DNA from: Deltaproteobacteria bacterium
GTDB taxonomy: Bacteria > Desulfobacterota > DSM-4660 > Desulfatiglandales > Desulfatiglandaceae
Direction of reading: 5' to 3'
Assembly (NCBI GenBank): GCA_021163815.1
Contig: JAGGTJ010000121.1
Coordinates: 1 to 50,105, forward strand
DNA length: 50,105 nucleotides
Shown: positions 30,021-37,239 of the stretch, in pieces
Layout: every line of letters begins with the position of its first letter
Numbering within the stretch: position 1 is the first letter of the stretch
Notes under the pieces: model-generated
What the model was told of the DNA's origin: nothing
Databases searched by the model: none
What the model saw: only the letters and a program-made list of their open reading frames with translations
Position numbers and translations under genes: made by a program

Positions 30021-30155
30021 ATGAAGGAATTAACTTTCAAAGAGCTCGCAGAGAAGATGTTCCTTGCACTCCGCAACGAGTCGAAGTTCGATGAGCTTCG
30101 TTTAGAGATTGAGGAACTAAGAAAGTTCATAGAGAAGGGAGGTGAAGATGAATGA
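30021..30155 (+). CDS. Small helical protein
   Basis: 44 aa, MKELTFKELAEKMFLALRNE then FDELRLEIEELRKFIEK. GGAAGG lies 5 nt before the ATG. It overlaps the next ORF by four bases. Likely a helix-forming adaptor; family unknown. Confidence 0.55.
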   Translation: MKELTFKELAEKMFLALRNESKFDELRLEIEELRKFIEKGGEDE

Positions 30156-30307
30156 AAAAGAAAGAATTAGAAGAAAGAATGCAAAACAATCTGAAGGCTA
30201 TGGCTTACCATGTGGTTTGTTTGAAGAAAGCCATCAGTAGGATGAAGAACATTTCCGACGAGCTCAAGAGGCTCGATGAGGAAGAAGGTGAAGAAGAATG
30301 CATCTAA
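30152..30307 (+). CDS. Small helical protein
   Basis: 51 aa, MKKKELEERMQNNLKAMAYH, then CLKKAISRMKNISDELKRL. RBS GGGAGGTGAAG lies upstream. It overlaps the 30298 gene start. It is helical like its two upstream neighbours; the three may be interacting or duplicated proteins, but I see no clear sequence identity. Confidence 0.55.
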   Translation: MKKKELEERMQNNLKAMAYHVVCLKKAISRMKNISDELKRLDEEEGEEECI

Positions 30308-30654
30308 CATATGTAAATGGAAAATTTGTTAAGAAAGATGAAAAAGGTCTTGAAATGAGCGAAGCCCATGCGGGGCAATTGAGACGCAAAATTCAAAAGG
30401 CTTTGGCACAAACTCGATGGACAGAGACGTATCGAGTAGCAGCTCTTTTGGGAATTGGATGCAGCCTTGAAGGGTATCACGTCTACGAAGAGCATCAGTG
30501 CCCCCGATGCAAGGCAATTCTCTGTTGGAACTGCTGCGCCAATCCCAACACAGCCAAAGGGAAGTATCCATATGATTGCATGCTCTGCCCTGTTTGTGGC
30601 TGTAGCATATTGATCCAAGATTATAATCGAAGGGACAAATCCATAAAAGATTGA
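30298..30654 (+). CDS. Zinc-binding protein with two Cys clusters
   Basis: 118 aa. N-terminal region without motif; C-terminal CPRCKAILCWNCC and MLCPVCGCSI form a multi-Cys zinc-binding fold. It overlaps the gene upstream. Possibly a nucleic-acid-binding or assembly protein; family not recognised. Confidence 0.6.
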   Translation: MHLTYVNGKFVKKDEKGLEMSEAHAGQLRRKIQKALAQTRWTETYRVAALLGIGCSLEGYHVYEEHQCPRCKAILCWNCCANPNTAKGKYPYDCMLCPVCGCSILIQDYNRRDKSIKD

Positions 30655-30676
30655 TCCGATAAGGAGGTGAAGAAAG

Positions 30677-30982
30677 ATGGACGAACTTCAAAAGATGGAG
30701 ACCATTCGCAAAAAGATGAGAAAACTCTATCCTCAACTCCTCGAAGCTCGCAAAAGGGTCAAGGAGATTGAAGATAGATATGCTTTGTTGAGCGATGAAT
30801 ACCATCGCCTTGATAGAGCACTTGCGGAGCGCAAGAAGAAGACAATCCTTCCACTGCGGGGTGAGCCGAGGCGATCGTCAACTCGCAAGGCAATGTCTCT
30901 GATCGAGAAAATCAGATCCCTTATCAAGGATGGACAAACGGATTTGGCCAAAGATCTCCTGACGGAGGCTCTTAACAGATAG
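30677..30982 (+). CDS. Coiled-coil protein
   Basis: 101 aa. MDELQKMETIRKKMRKLYPQ to RYALLSDEYHRLDRALAERK is a long coiled coil, followed by a basic linker (RGEPRRSSTRKAM) and a helical tail. Strong AAGGAGGTGA RBS. Function unknown. Confidence 0.6.
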   Translation: MDELQKMETIRKKMRKLYPQLLEARKRVKEIEDRYALLSDEYHRLDRALAERKKKTILPLRGEPRRSSTRKAMSLIEKIRSLIKDGQTDLAKDLLTEALNR

Positions 30983-30996
30983 GAGGTGAAAGGAAG

Positions 30997-31200
30997 ATGT
31001 TAAGTGCAAGTGGATATAGAACGAAAAAGGAGCTGAAGGCGGCCATCGGCCAGAGGCTCAAATATTACGAAACATCGTTGTTTGGATCGGAATATCGTCC
31101 GAATGGGACAGTTTTGATGGTAGGTCCTGATGCATACCACAACCGTAAGTGGTATGCTAAAGTTACCTTAAGAGATGACGTCATCGTTAAGGTGGAATGA
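30997..31200 (+). CDS. Small conserved phage-type protein
   Basis: 67 aa with TAGGAGGTGAAAGGAAG RBS. MLSASGYRTKKELKAAIGQR, YETSLFGSEYRPNGTVLMVG and AYHNRKWYAKVTL resemble small proteins I know from other phages. No known function; possibly beta-rich. Confidence 0.65.
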   Translation: MLSASGYRTKKELKAAIGQRLKYYETSLFGSEYRPNGTVLMVGPDAYHNRKWYAKVTLRDDVIVKVE

Positions 31201-31221
31201 GAACATTAATCTTTTGCATGG

Positions 31222-31256
31222 CATTCCTACTCCCATGGATTTTGGGAGTAGGGATG
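31222..31256 (+). terminator. Hairpin after 31200
   Basis: CATTCCTACTCCC / GGGAGTAGGGATG, 13-bp stem with one G-U wobble and a 9-nt loop, followed by CTTTACTT. It is 22 nt after the stop of the 67-aa gene and ends just before the proposed start at 31265; terminator or leader structure. Confidence 0.5.
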
Positions 31257-31264
31257 CTTTACTT

Positions 31265-31552
31265 ATGGCTCACGGGATGAAAAAGCAAAGAATATACGAT
31301 CAAAGTTTTTGGCTCGATCAGAAACCATATTATCGGTTTCGAGATCATGAACTTGTCGGGAGGCATGTCGAAACATGCTTAAAACCTCTTCAGATCAATA
31401 AAGTCTTCATGGGCGTCCTCGAAGAAGACATTTTGTCGAGTTGGATGCAGTTTTACATCCAACAAAAGACGCCTTTTGTCGTATCTCAAAAAGGGAAGAC
31501 GTTGTTGATGTGGAGATGTGTAAATTTACCGGCTAAAAAATACGAAAGATAA
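31265..31552 (+). CDS. Hypothetical protein
   Basis: 95 aa from the ATG at 31265 (31277 is also possible). The track start at 31175 would overlap the previous gene and the hairpin. MKKQRIYDQSFWLDQKPYYRF and FMGVLEEDILSSWMQFYIQQK are visible; no family recognised. Its stop codon lies just downstream of palindrome copy 6, which overlaps its 3' end. Confidence 0.5.
   Translation: MAHGMKKQRIYDQSFWLDQKPYYRFRDHELVGRHVETCLKPLQINKVFMGVLEEDILSSWMQFYIQQKTPFVVSQKGKTLLMWRCVNLPAKKYER
31520..31543 (+). promoter_or_regulatory. Dispersed palindrome, copy 6
   Basis: GTAAATTTA-CCGGC-TAAAAAATAC, one base longer in the right arm, overlapping the 3' end of the 31265 ORF and 21 nt before the zinc-ribbon start. 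Here an AAGGAGAAGG RBS follows. Confidence 0.6.
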
Positions 31553-31564
31553 GGAGAAGGCGGC

Positions 31565-31798
31565 ATGAGACCCAAATCTTTGACGAGAGAAATCTATTTC
31601 TGTCCTGTATGCGGTCTTGCCTTCTCTATCTATCGGCCTTCATATCGAAGGCGATCAAAAAATCACAGGAAGCGCATCTTCTGCGTCAACTGCAAAAAGG
31701 TGCGCAACTTCGTGAGAAATCGAAGGGAGGTGATGCAGAGTCATCGTCGAGGTAGAGGTAGAGTTGTCCGTAAACCCGTAACCCAAAAAATCTTATAG
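31565..31798 (+). CDS. Zinc-ribbon protein, basic
   Basis: 77 aa. Two CxxC pairs (FCPVCGLAF and FCVNCKKV) and a very basic sequence (YRRRSKNHRKR; HRRGRGRVVRKP) suggest a DNA- or RNA-binding zinc ribbon. Good AAGGAGAAGG RBS. It follows palindrome copy 6. Confidence 0.65.
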   Translation: MRPKSLTREIYFCPVCGLAFSIYRPSYRRRSKNHRKRIFCVNCKKVRNFVRNRREVMQSHRRGRGRVVRKPVTQKIL

Positions 31799-31811
31799 GA
31801 GGATCTAAGAG

Positions 31812-32084
31812 ATGCGAAAGGAAACTGTCGATGTCAAATCCAAAGGTTCCGTTCTTGGAACCATCGAAGTAAGTGTTTATGAGAGCCTCGATGAGGCAGC
31901 AAATGCCATCGGGGAGGATAAAGCGCTCGCTCACATCAATCGTCAGGTGCGGGCAGACGCTATGAACGCATTCCGTGCGGCTCATACTCGTGAGAAGAGC
32001 CCAGTCGCTCGCCTGATGGCAGCGGCGAAAGCTGACCCTTCGATCAAGGAGAAGATCGAAGAGCTGTTGGCTTCGATTACCTAA
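31812..32084 (+). CDS. Hypothetical phage protein
   Basis: 90 aa. MRKETVDVKSKGSVLGTIEV, then VYESLDEAANAIGEDKALAH and AAHTREKSPVARLMAAAKAD: a small alpha/beta protein of a type seen in other phages but unnamed. GGAGG RBS; a terminator follows. Confidence 0.65.
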   Translation: MRKETVDVKSKGSVLGTIEVSVYESLDEAANAIGEDKALAHINRQVRADAMNAFRAAHTREKSPVARLMAAAKADPSIKEKIEELLASIT

Positions 32085-32092
32085 TCTTGTCG

Positions 32093-32122
32093 GGGTTGGG
32101 TAGGGATTCAACTACCCAACCC
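32093..32122 (+). terminator. Terminator hairpin
   Basis: Perfect 11-bp stem GGGTTGGGTAG/CTACCCAACCC with an 8-nt loop, followed by TTTCCC, 9 nt after the stop of the 90-aa gene. Confidence 0.7.
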
Positions 32123-32153
32123 TTTCCCACATCTTTTCAAAGGAGGTAAAAAA

Positions 32154-32327
32154 ATGAAGACATATACTTTGCGGGACATCCCAAGTTATGTTCATGCAGG
32201 CTGGAAGGCTGCAGCTGCAGTTAAAGGTCTTTCGATGAAGCAATTTTGCTATATGGCTCTGTTGTCGGAAATTCAAAAGACATTAGGTCGTTCTGACAAA
32301 GATAAGGAGAAGCAAGATGAAGAGTAA
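32154..32327 (+). CDS. Ribbon-helix-helix (Arc-like) protein
   Basis: 57 aa, below the track cut-off; strong AAAGGAGG RBS. MKTYTLRDIPSYVHAGWKAA and AVKGLSMKQFCYMALL match the RHH fold: N-terminal beta strand with the DNA-contacting TLRDIP, then two helices. Likely a transcriptional regulator, and the best-supported small DNA-binding protein in the window. It could bind the dispersed palindromes or the operators, which is speculation. Confidence 0.65.
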   Translation: MKTYTLRDIPSYVHAGWKAAAAVKGLSMKQFCYMALLSEIQKTLGRSDKDKEKQDEE

Positions 32328-32490
32328 ATTCTACATCGAGAAAGAATGCAAGCATTCCAGAAGATACCGCACGAAGGATGAAAGTTTTCCCATCAGAACC
32401 ATCTATGTCGAGAGATCGTTCTCTGAGGGTTTAGATGCCCTGACTCTCATCCTTCAAAAGGAGGAATCCCATGAAGACAGATCTGCCTAA
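32317..32490 (+). CDS. Small hypothetical protein
   Basis: 57 aa, below the track cut-off. ATG at 32317 follows AAGGAG at good spacing. MKSKFYIEKECKHSRRYRTK, then PIRTIYVERSFSEG. Overlaps genes on both sides. The HSxRY and IRTIYVER pattern recalls small beta-rich phage proteins of unknown function. Confidence 0.5.
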   Translation: MKSKFYIEKECKHSRRYRTKDESFPIRTIYVERSFSEGLDALTLILQKEESHEDRSA

Positions 32491-32692
32491 GGATTATTAT
32501 GCGGACTGCTTGACAGATTGGAATTGTTATGTCATCTTCTATGCAAAGGAACTTCCATCTCTTCTCAGGAAGGTGATTGACTATTGCCTGAAATTTCCTC
32601 CAGAGGAGTATGGGACTCTTCCAGGAATGATACGGAAACTTGAAAAAGGATACTCCATCAAGGTAGTAAGGTTTCCACATAGAATGAAGTAA
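32471..32692 (+). CDS. Hypothetical protein
   Basis: 73 aa. AAAGGAGG at good spacing before the ATG. MKTDLPKDYYADCLTDWNCY, YAKELPSLLRKVIDYCLKFP. Not recognised. It lies just before the paralog array. Confidence 0.55.
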   Translation: MKTDLPKDYYADCLTDWNCYVIFYAKELPSLLRKVIDYCLKFPPEEYGTLPGMIRKLEKGYSIKVVRFPHRMK

Positions 32693-32705
32693 GGAGATAA
32701 GTGTT

Positions 32706-33122
32706 GTGCCATACAAAGTTGTTGAGAAAGAGACACGATGGGGATTGAACTGGGCGCTTTTCAAGAAATATCTGGAAGATGTAGGAACTCCTGAAGATTA
32801 CAACAAAGGTCTCAGGTTTCGAAGAGACCATCCCGAGTTCTTTCCCAGATATATCAAAGGTCATGTCGTCAAAGCAGTGCCTCGAACACCAGGAATTTTG
32901 TGTTTTGCATCAAAAGATGCAGCAAGGCGTTTTTGGACATACCTTCGAGTTAAAGATCGAACCACCATCATTGAAGTTGAAGGAATCGGCGCTGGATGGG
33001 GAGTGTCGAGACTTATCTTGGGAACTGGATCACATCCTTGGCGTCTCCTTGATTACGCATGGTGGACTGAACAGGTTCCTTATGATACGATAGGCTTTGC
33101 TGCCGTCGAAGTTCTCGAATGA
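32706..33122 (+). CDS. YKVVEK-family paralog 1
   Basis: 138 aa, GTG start. The family frame is YKVVEKxTRWG...K, RFRxxHPEFFPxY, GxIVKAxPxxxGIxCF, IIxVEGIG and the invariant C-terminal VEVLE. In this copy the middle section is GIGAGWGVSRLILGTGSHPW. All five copies share start, length and end. The fold is unknown to me; the periodic hydrophobics and terminal conserved VLE suggest one compact beta-rich domain. First of five tandem copies, each with a GGAGG-type site or coupled start. Confidence 0.7.
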   Translation: MPYKVVEKETRWGLNWALFKKYLEDVGTPEDYNKGLRFRRDHPEFFPRYIKGHVVKAVPRTPGILCFASKDAARRFWTYLRVKDRTTIIEVEGIGAGWGVSRLILGTGSHPWRLLDYAWWTEQVPYDTIGFAAVEVLE

Positions 33123-33137
33123 GAGGAGGTGAAGATT

Positions 33138-33554
33138 GTGTTGTATAAAGTTGTCGAGAGGCAAACTCGATGGGGAACGAATTGGATGGTGTTTAAGCAC
33201 CAGCATTCCAAAGACAAAGAAATCTACCTCAAAGGCTTAAAATTTCGGAAAGAACACCCTGAGTTCTTCCCCCATTATTTTAGAGGAAAGATCATTAAGG
33301 CTGTTCCAGGCAGTCTTGGCATTATGTGTTTCTCCCGCAGAGATTATGCAGAACAGTTTATGAAATCTCTTTGCCTTGGAGAGATGGCGATCATTGTGCG
33401 TGTGAAGCCGCTTGGTATCGGAAGATCTATTGACACCGTCATTCCTGTCTGCGCAAGTTGCCCATGGAATCTGGAGTTCCAGTCATCTAATTACTTTGCT
33501 GCGCCTTCTCCAAAAGGAACTGTTGGGTTTGAAGCAGTCAAAGTTCTCGAATAA
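33138..33554 (+). CDS. YKVVEK-family paralog 2
   Basis: 138 aa from the GTG at 33138, chosen so that the start aligns with the paralogs (GAGGAGGTGA upstream; the track start at 33129 is 3 codons longer). LYKVVERQTRWGTNWMVFK, FFPHYFRGKIIKAVPGSLG, VGFEAVKVLE. This copy keeps the frame but has the most different middle (CLGEMAIIVRVKPLGIGRS). Confidence 0.7.
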   Translation: MLYKVVERQTRWGTNWMVFKHQHSKDKEIYLKGLKFRKEHPEFFPHYFRGKIIKAVPGSLGIMCFSRRDYAEQFMKSLCLGEMAIIVRVKPLGIGRSIDTVIPVCASCPWNLEFQSSNYFAAPSPKGTVGFEAVKVLE

Positions 33555-33568
33555 AGGAGGTGAATAGT

Positions 33569-33985
33569 ATGCCTTACAAAGTAGTGGAAAAAGTAACAAG
33601 GTGGGGCACCAACTGGGCAATATTTAAGAGCTTAGTAGATCGTAAAGCTTTTCCTGAAAGATATGCCAAAGGCCTTAGATTCCGAAAGAAGCATTCTGAA
33701 TACTTTCCGCATTACCACAAGGGGCGGATCGTGAAAGCGGCTCCCAAAACGGTAGGAATTATGTGCTTTCCTACCAAGACTGATGCAGAAAGGTTCAAAG
33801 AAAGGTGTCGCTGTCGAGACCGACTCATCATAATAAAAGTAGAAGGAATCGGATCGGCAAGAAAAGTAGGTTACATAATAGAATGGTGCGGTAGTTATCC
33901 TTGGAGCTTGCTCACTTCCGAGCCGAGATTGGCACCTGCTCCATACGCAACTGTTGCGTTCCCTGCCGTTAAGGTGCTTGAGTAA
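33569..33985 (+). CDS. YKVVEK-family paralog 3
   Basis: 138 aa from the ATG at 33569 (AAAGGAGGTGAATAGT). MPYKVVEKVTRWGTNWAIFK, then RFRKKHSEYFPHYHKGRIVK and VAFPAVKVLE. It resembles copies 2 and 5 in its first 60 residues. Unknown function. No catalytic pattern is conserved beyond the shared His/Tyr/Phe-rich block. Confidence 0.7.
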   Translation: MPYKVVEKVTRWGTNWAIFKSLVDRKAFPERYAKGLRFRKKHSEYFPHYHKGRIVKAAPKTVGIMCFPTKTDAERFKERCRCRDRLIIIKVEGIGSARKVGYIIEWCGSYPWSLLTSEPRLAPAPYATVAFPAVKVLE

Positions 33986-34000
33986 AAGGAGGCGAGAAGC

Positions 34001-34409
34001 ATGCCATTTAAGGTTGTGGAAAAAAGGACTCGGTGGGGATTTACCTGGTCATATTTTAAAAACACTTACAGCAACAATCCTGAGATCTATCGTAGAGGGC
34101 TCAAGTTTCGAAAAAAGCATCCAGAATTTTTCCCTCATTACTATAAGAGGCATATTGTAAAGGGCAGCTTCAGGTAGCAAAGGTATTTTTTGTTATTCCG
34201 ACAGAGCAGTTGCAGAGAAGAGTTTCTGTCGCTTCTTTCATCCAGAATTGAAAGTTATTGAAGTTAAAGGGATCGGGAAACCAAAACACATAAGAAAAAT
34301 CTATGGGCTCACTATCACAGCTCCTTGGGTTCTTATTGAGAAGAAACCGCTTTTATGCGCTTCTCCGAAAGGAACAATCGCCTTTGATGCAGTTGAAGTG
34401 CTTGAATGA
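34001..34409 (+). pseudogene. YKVVEK-family paralog 4, frameshifted
   Basis: Frame 1 from the ATG at 34001 reads MPFKVVEKRTRWGFTW ... HYYKRHIVKGSFR and stops after 58 codons (34175-34177). From about 34160 the next frame (one G inserted within AAAGGGCAGC) continues the family: AASGSKGIFCYSDRAVAEKSF ... GTIAFDAVEVLE to 34409. Total length is 3n+1, consistent with a single inserted base. A decayed copy, a sequencing error or a programmed shift are all possible. Confidence 0.75.
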
Positions 34410-34423
34410 AGGAGGTGAAACGA

Positions 34424-34828
34424 ATGCCATTTAAAGTCGTAGAGAAGCAAACAAGATGGGGCACAAATTGGACGATCTTTAAGTCTTTCTATAAGGGAAC
34501 TTCTAAGTTTTCCAAAGTGGAAAAATTTAGGAAGCAGCATCCTGAGTTTTTCCCTCATTACTACAAGGGTCACATTGTTAAGGCCGCTCCGCATAGTTTG
34601 GGGATAATGTGTTTCTCAAAACGGAGCGATGCTGAACTATTTAAAGAAATTATTTCCTGTAGCAAAACCACTATCATAAAAGTTAAGGGTATCGGGACTC
34701 CCCGATGGGTATCGAGGGTTGTTGCCGATTGCGGATTAGATCCTCGAAATCTTGTATCGAGTTTCTATTTAAGCGGAGTAGCCCCAAGAGGAACCGTTGC
34801 ATTCCCCGCTGTTGAAGTTCTTGAATGA
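34424..34828 (+). CDS. YKVVEK-family paralog 5
   Basis: 134 aa from the ATG at 34424 (AAGGAGGTGAAACGA). MPFKVVEKQTRWGTNWTIFK, then EKFRKQHPEFFPHYYKG and VAFPAVEVLE. The N-terminal half is nearly identical in pattern to copies 3 and 4, suggesting recent duplication. Followed by a long-stem structure at 34836. Confidence 0.7.
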   Translation: MPFKVVEKQTRWGTNWTIFKSFYKGTSKFSKVEKFRKQHPEFFPHYYKGHIVKAAPHSLGIMCFSKRSDAELFKEIISCSKTTIIKVKGIGTPRWVSRVVADCGLDPRNLVSSFYLSGVAPRGTVAFPAVEVLE

Positions 34829-34835
34829 GATTATC

Positions 34836-34904
34836 TTTCTCTGGCTGCAAAAATAAAGGTGATCGTATGACATCTTAGAGGCCATCCGGATGCAGCCAGA
34901 GAAA
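34836..34904 (+). repeat. Long stem-loop after the paralog array
   Basis: TTTCTCTGGCTGCA / TGCAGCCAGAGAAA, perfect 14-bp arms around a 41-nt loop, with no gene in it. It could be a structured terminator, an RNA element or a remnant of an inserted copy. Confidence 0.6.
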
Positions 34905-34935
34905 CAAAGAAGAAATATCGAAAGGAGGATAGACA

Positions 34936-35088
34936 ATGAGAATTTCTGAATTCATAGCAAGGTTGGAGCGAGATTTTTTTGCCCGTCTCGACAAGAAGAC
35001 GGGATGGGGAAAAGATCAAGTCAAGGAAGAGTTTAGGAAAGCCAAAGCAGCAGTTGCCTTGAAGATGTTGGAGACAAATAAGAGATGA
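34936..35088 (+). CDS. Small hypothetical protein
   Basis: 50 aa, below the track cut-off. AAAGGAGG before the ATG. MRISEFIARLERDFFARLDK and KEEFRKAKAAVALKMLE form a helical protein. The stop overlaps the next start (ATGA). Function unknown. Confidence 0.55.
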   Translation: MRISEFIARLERDFFARLDKKTGWGKDQVKEEFRKAKAAVALKMLETNKR

Positions 35089-35357
35089 AAGATACAAGAG
35101 AGACCTTCTGCAGCAAAGAAATACAACCAAAAACTAAACCACGATTCAAGCCAGGGGATGAGGTGCTCTATCCTTGGAATGGAAGAGCAATCCGTGCAAC
35201 AGTGAGTGATGTGTTTTGGCTTTCATTCGGGGGATGGTTCGTAAGTTTGCGTTCAGGCGCAGCTGGTGAGCATGAGCAAAATTTCATCTCTGCGTCGGAA
35301 GAAGGTCAGTGGGTTCCACACGAAGTTCTAACATGGTCGTGGTGGACAAAGAAATGA
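35085..35357 (+). CDS. Hypothetical protein, SH3-like pattern
   Basis: 90 aa. PRFKPGDEVLYPWNGRAIRA, FGGWFVSLRSG and EEGQWVPHEVLTW read as a small beta-barrel. Coupled by ATGA to the PP-loop gene downstream. Unknown function; possibly an accessory to it. Confidence 0.55.
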   Translation: MKDTRETFCSKEIQPKTKPRFKPGDEVLYPWNGRAIRATVSDVFWLSFGGWFVSLRSGAAGEHEQNFISASEEGQWVPHEVLTWSWWTKK

Positions 35358-36073
35358 ATATAATAAGTTTTAGCGGCGGTAAAGATTCAACTGCGATGCT
35401 ACTCCTTATGATAGAAAGAGGCATACATATAGATCGGATTATTTTTGTGGATACTACTAAAGAGTTTCCTCAAATGTATACTCATATAGAGAAGGTTAAA
35501 TCATTTATTAAGCCCCATATAATTGAAACAGTTAAAATTGACTATGATTATTGGTTTGCTGATCACGTTAAAACGAAAGGCAAGAACAAAGGTAGGAAGG
35601 GCTATGGATGGCCTGATTTCAGAAATAGGTGGTGCACATCCTTAAAGCGAGAAGCTTTTTTGAGCCAAGTTTATAACTATAGATATAATCCGAGAAAGTG
35701 TGGATATATGAAGAAAGACTTCGATATAATTGAGTATCATGGCATTGCCTATGATGAAAGGAGACGCTGTGCTAAAAACAGAGGCAGAAATATAAAGTAT
35801 CCTTTAGTAGACTGGAAGATAACAGGAAAGCAAGCCCTTGAATATTGCTATTCTAAAGGTTTTGATTGGGATGGTCTCTATGAAAAATTCTACAGAGTAT
35901 CATGTTGGTGTTGTCCTTTATCTCGTATAGGGGAACTGAGAGTTTTGTATCACAAGTTTCCAGAGTTATGGAAGGAGTTGATTCGAATGGACAGAAAGTC
36001 ATTTCGCAGGTTCCGAAGCGATTACTCTGTTGACCAGTTAAGTGAGAAATTTGCTAATGAAAATCTAATATGA
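35354..36073 (+). CDS. PAPS-reductase-family PP-loop ATPase
   Basis: 239 aa from the ATG at 35354 (the longer track start overlaps the previous gene). The PP-loop SGGKDST is at residues 7-13. Downstream are WCTSLKR and a SCWCCPLSRIGE Cys cluster, plus IEYHGIAYDERRR. This matches the phage PAPS-reductase/DndC-like group, which activates a substrate by adenylation, often for sulfur or RNA/DNA modification. No sulfur carrier partner is seen nearby. Codon use is A/T-rich (ATA, AGA frequent) compared with neighbours, suggesting recent acquisition. The substrate is unknown. Confidence 0.8.
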   Translation: MNIISFSGGKDSTAMLLLMIERGIHIDRIIFVDTTKEFPQMYTHIEKVKSFIKPHIIETVKIDYDYWFADHVKTKGKNKGRKGYGWPDFRNRWCTSLKREAFLSQVYNYRYNPRKCGYMKKDFDIIEYHGIAYDERRRCAKNRGRNIKYPLVDWKITGKQALEYCYSKGFDWDGLYEKFYRVSCWCCPLSRIGELRVLYHKFPELWKELIRMDRKSFRRFRSDYSVDQLSEKFANENLI

Positions 36074-36105
36074 TCATAGTAGACGAAGAAGGGAGAGAAT
36101 GAAGA

Positions 36106-36297
36106 ATGAAGGCAGGCGCAGAGCGGGTAAGGGAGTATTATTACGATCAGGCAAGAACGCTGGTCAATATCTTAGACCGAATCTTATTAAGATTGAACCC
36201 TCGAACCAACCCTATTTGGCTACTTTCAGAGCTTCGGGAGGCGTATCATATCAGCCAATGCATATTAGCTGAAAGAGAGATGAGAAAGGATGAATAA
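36106..36297 (+). CDS. Small hypothetical protein
   Basis: 63 aa, MKAGAERVREYYYDQARTLV, helical throughout. It overlaps the next gene by 8 bases. Not recognised. Confidence 0.55.
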   Translation: MKAGAERVREYYYDQARTLVNILDRILLRLNPRTNPIWLLSELREAYHISQCILAEREMRKDE

Positions 36298-36484
36298 GAT
36301 AGAAAATAAAAAGACCTGCGAGACTTGCAGGCACTGTTTTTCGAGAACAGATGCTGCGGGTTTCGTATGGTATTATTGCGCTCTTTGTCCAAGATGTATT
36401 GTGGGTTCTGGTAGCCATCGGGGAAGCGATTATTTTCTAAAAGGATGTGATAGATATAAGGAGATGAGAAATGAGTCCAACTGA
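36290..36484 (+). CDS. Small zinc-binding protein
   Basis: 64 aa. Cys-rich (KTCETCRHCF, YCALCPRC, LKGCDRY), compatible with one zinc site. Overlaps both neighbours. Unknown role; possibly regulatory. Confidence 0.6.
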   Translation: MNKIENKKTCETCRHCFSRTDAAGFVWYYCALCPRCIVGSGSHRGSDYFLKGCDRYKEMRNESN

Positions 36485-36653
36485 ATACCTTGTGGGCATA
36501 GTCCATCCCGAGTTCCAAGATGAATTTTTCCGCAGGCTCAGAAGAAAGCCTACATGGACGAAATGGGAGGTCAGGGCAGAATTTCTTCGAGCTCAGGAGG
36601 TAGTTCTTTCACGAATGGTTGAAGAGGCTATAATGAAGGAGGAACAACTATGA
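36471..36653 (+). CDS. Small hypothetical protein
   Basis: 60 aa, MSPTEYLVGIVHPEFQDEFF, then RRKPTWTKWEVRAEFLRAQE; helical and charged. AAGGAGATGAGAA upstream. Overlaps both neighbours. Not recognised. Confidence 0.55.
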   Translation: MSPTEYLVGIVHPEFQDEFFRRLRRKPTWTKWEVRAEFLRAQEVVLSRMVEEAIMKEEQL

Positions 36654-36877
36654 AGAAAGAAAAACTGATCAAAGCTTTAACGGAGGTTCCTGAAGATTTG
36701 TTAGAAGCAGCTTATCTTGTGCAGCTGTGGAAGGGAGATTTTCAGATTCAACTGGATTACAATCCAAGTATTGTCAAGGCGCATCTTTTGGATGCCACAG
36801 CTGAGTTTCAACCTAACGGATTTGTAGAAGCTCAAAAATCCTTTGGAGAAACCAGCTGGCAAATAACCATGACATAA
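36650..36877 (+). CDS. Hypothetical protein
   Basis: 75 aa, GAAGGAGGAACAACT RBS. MKKEKLIKALTEVPEDLLEA and DFQIQLDYNPSIVKAHLLDA; mixed alpha/beta. Not recognised. Confidence 0.55.
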   Translation: MKKEKLIKALTEVPEDLLEAAYLVQLWKGDFQIQLDYNPSIVKAHLLDATAEFQPNGFVEAQKSFGETSWQITMT

Positions 36878-36917
36878 GCTCTAATGAATGAGAGAAATAC
36901 ACAAGAAGGGAAGTTAG

Positions 36918-37235
36918 ATGATGACCTACCATGAATTTTTTCACTATGCCGTTTTAGCAGGCATAGCCTCTGGACTGCAGCATCCAGTGGATTGGTTAGT
37001 CTATGTCCATAGGATGCCTGAAGAGAACATGACTCCAGAATACTACCAAGAGGTCGAGAGATTTCTTCCAAGACTCTTGATAGACTTCTTCGGAAGTCTG
37101 AATTTGAGGCTTCCTACAAATGCAGATGAAGTCTTGAGAATGTGTGATAAACACTATCCTAAAGGGCATCTGTGCAGAGGGTATTTCACCTTCTTAAGAC
37201 AGGATATTGAAAAGGAAATAAAACGGAGGAGGTAA
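36918..37235 (+). CDS. Hypothetical protein
   Basis: 105 aa. MMTYHEFFHYAVLAGIASGL, YYQEVERFLPRLLIDFFGSL; helical, with HYPKGHLCRGYFTFL near the end. AAGGGAAG RBS. Not recognised. Confidence 0.55.
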   Translation: MMTYHEFFHYAVLAGIASGLQHPVDWLVYVHRMPEENMTPEYYQEVERFLPRLLIDFFGSLNLRLPTNADEVLRMCDKHYPKGHLCRGYFTFLRQDIEKEIKRRR

Positions 37236-37239
37236 AGAG

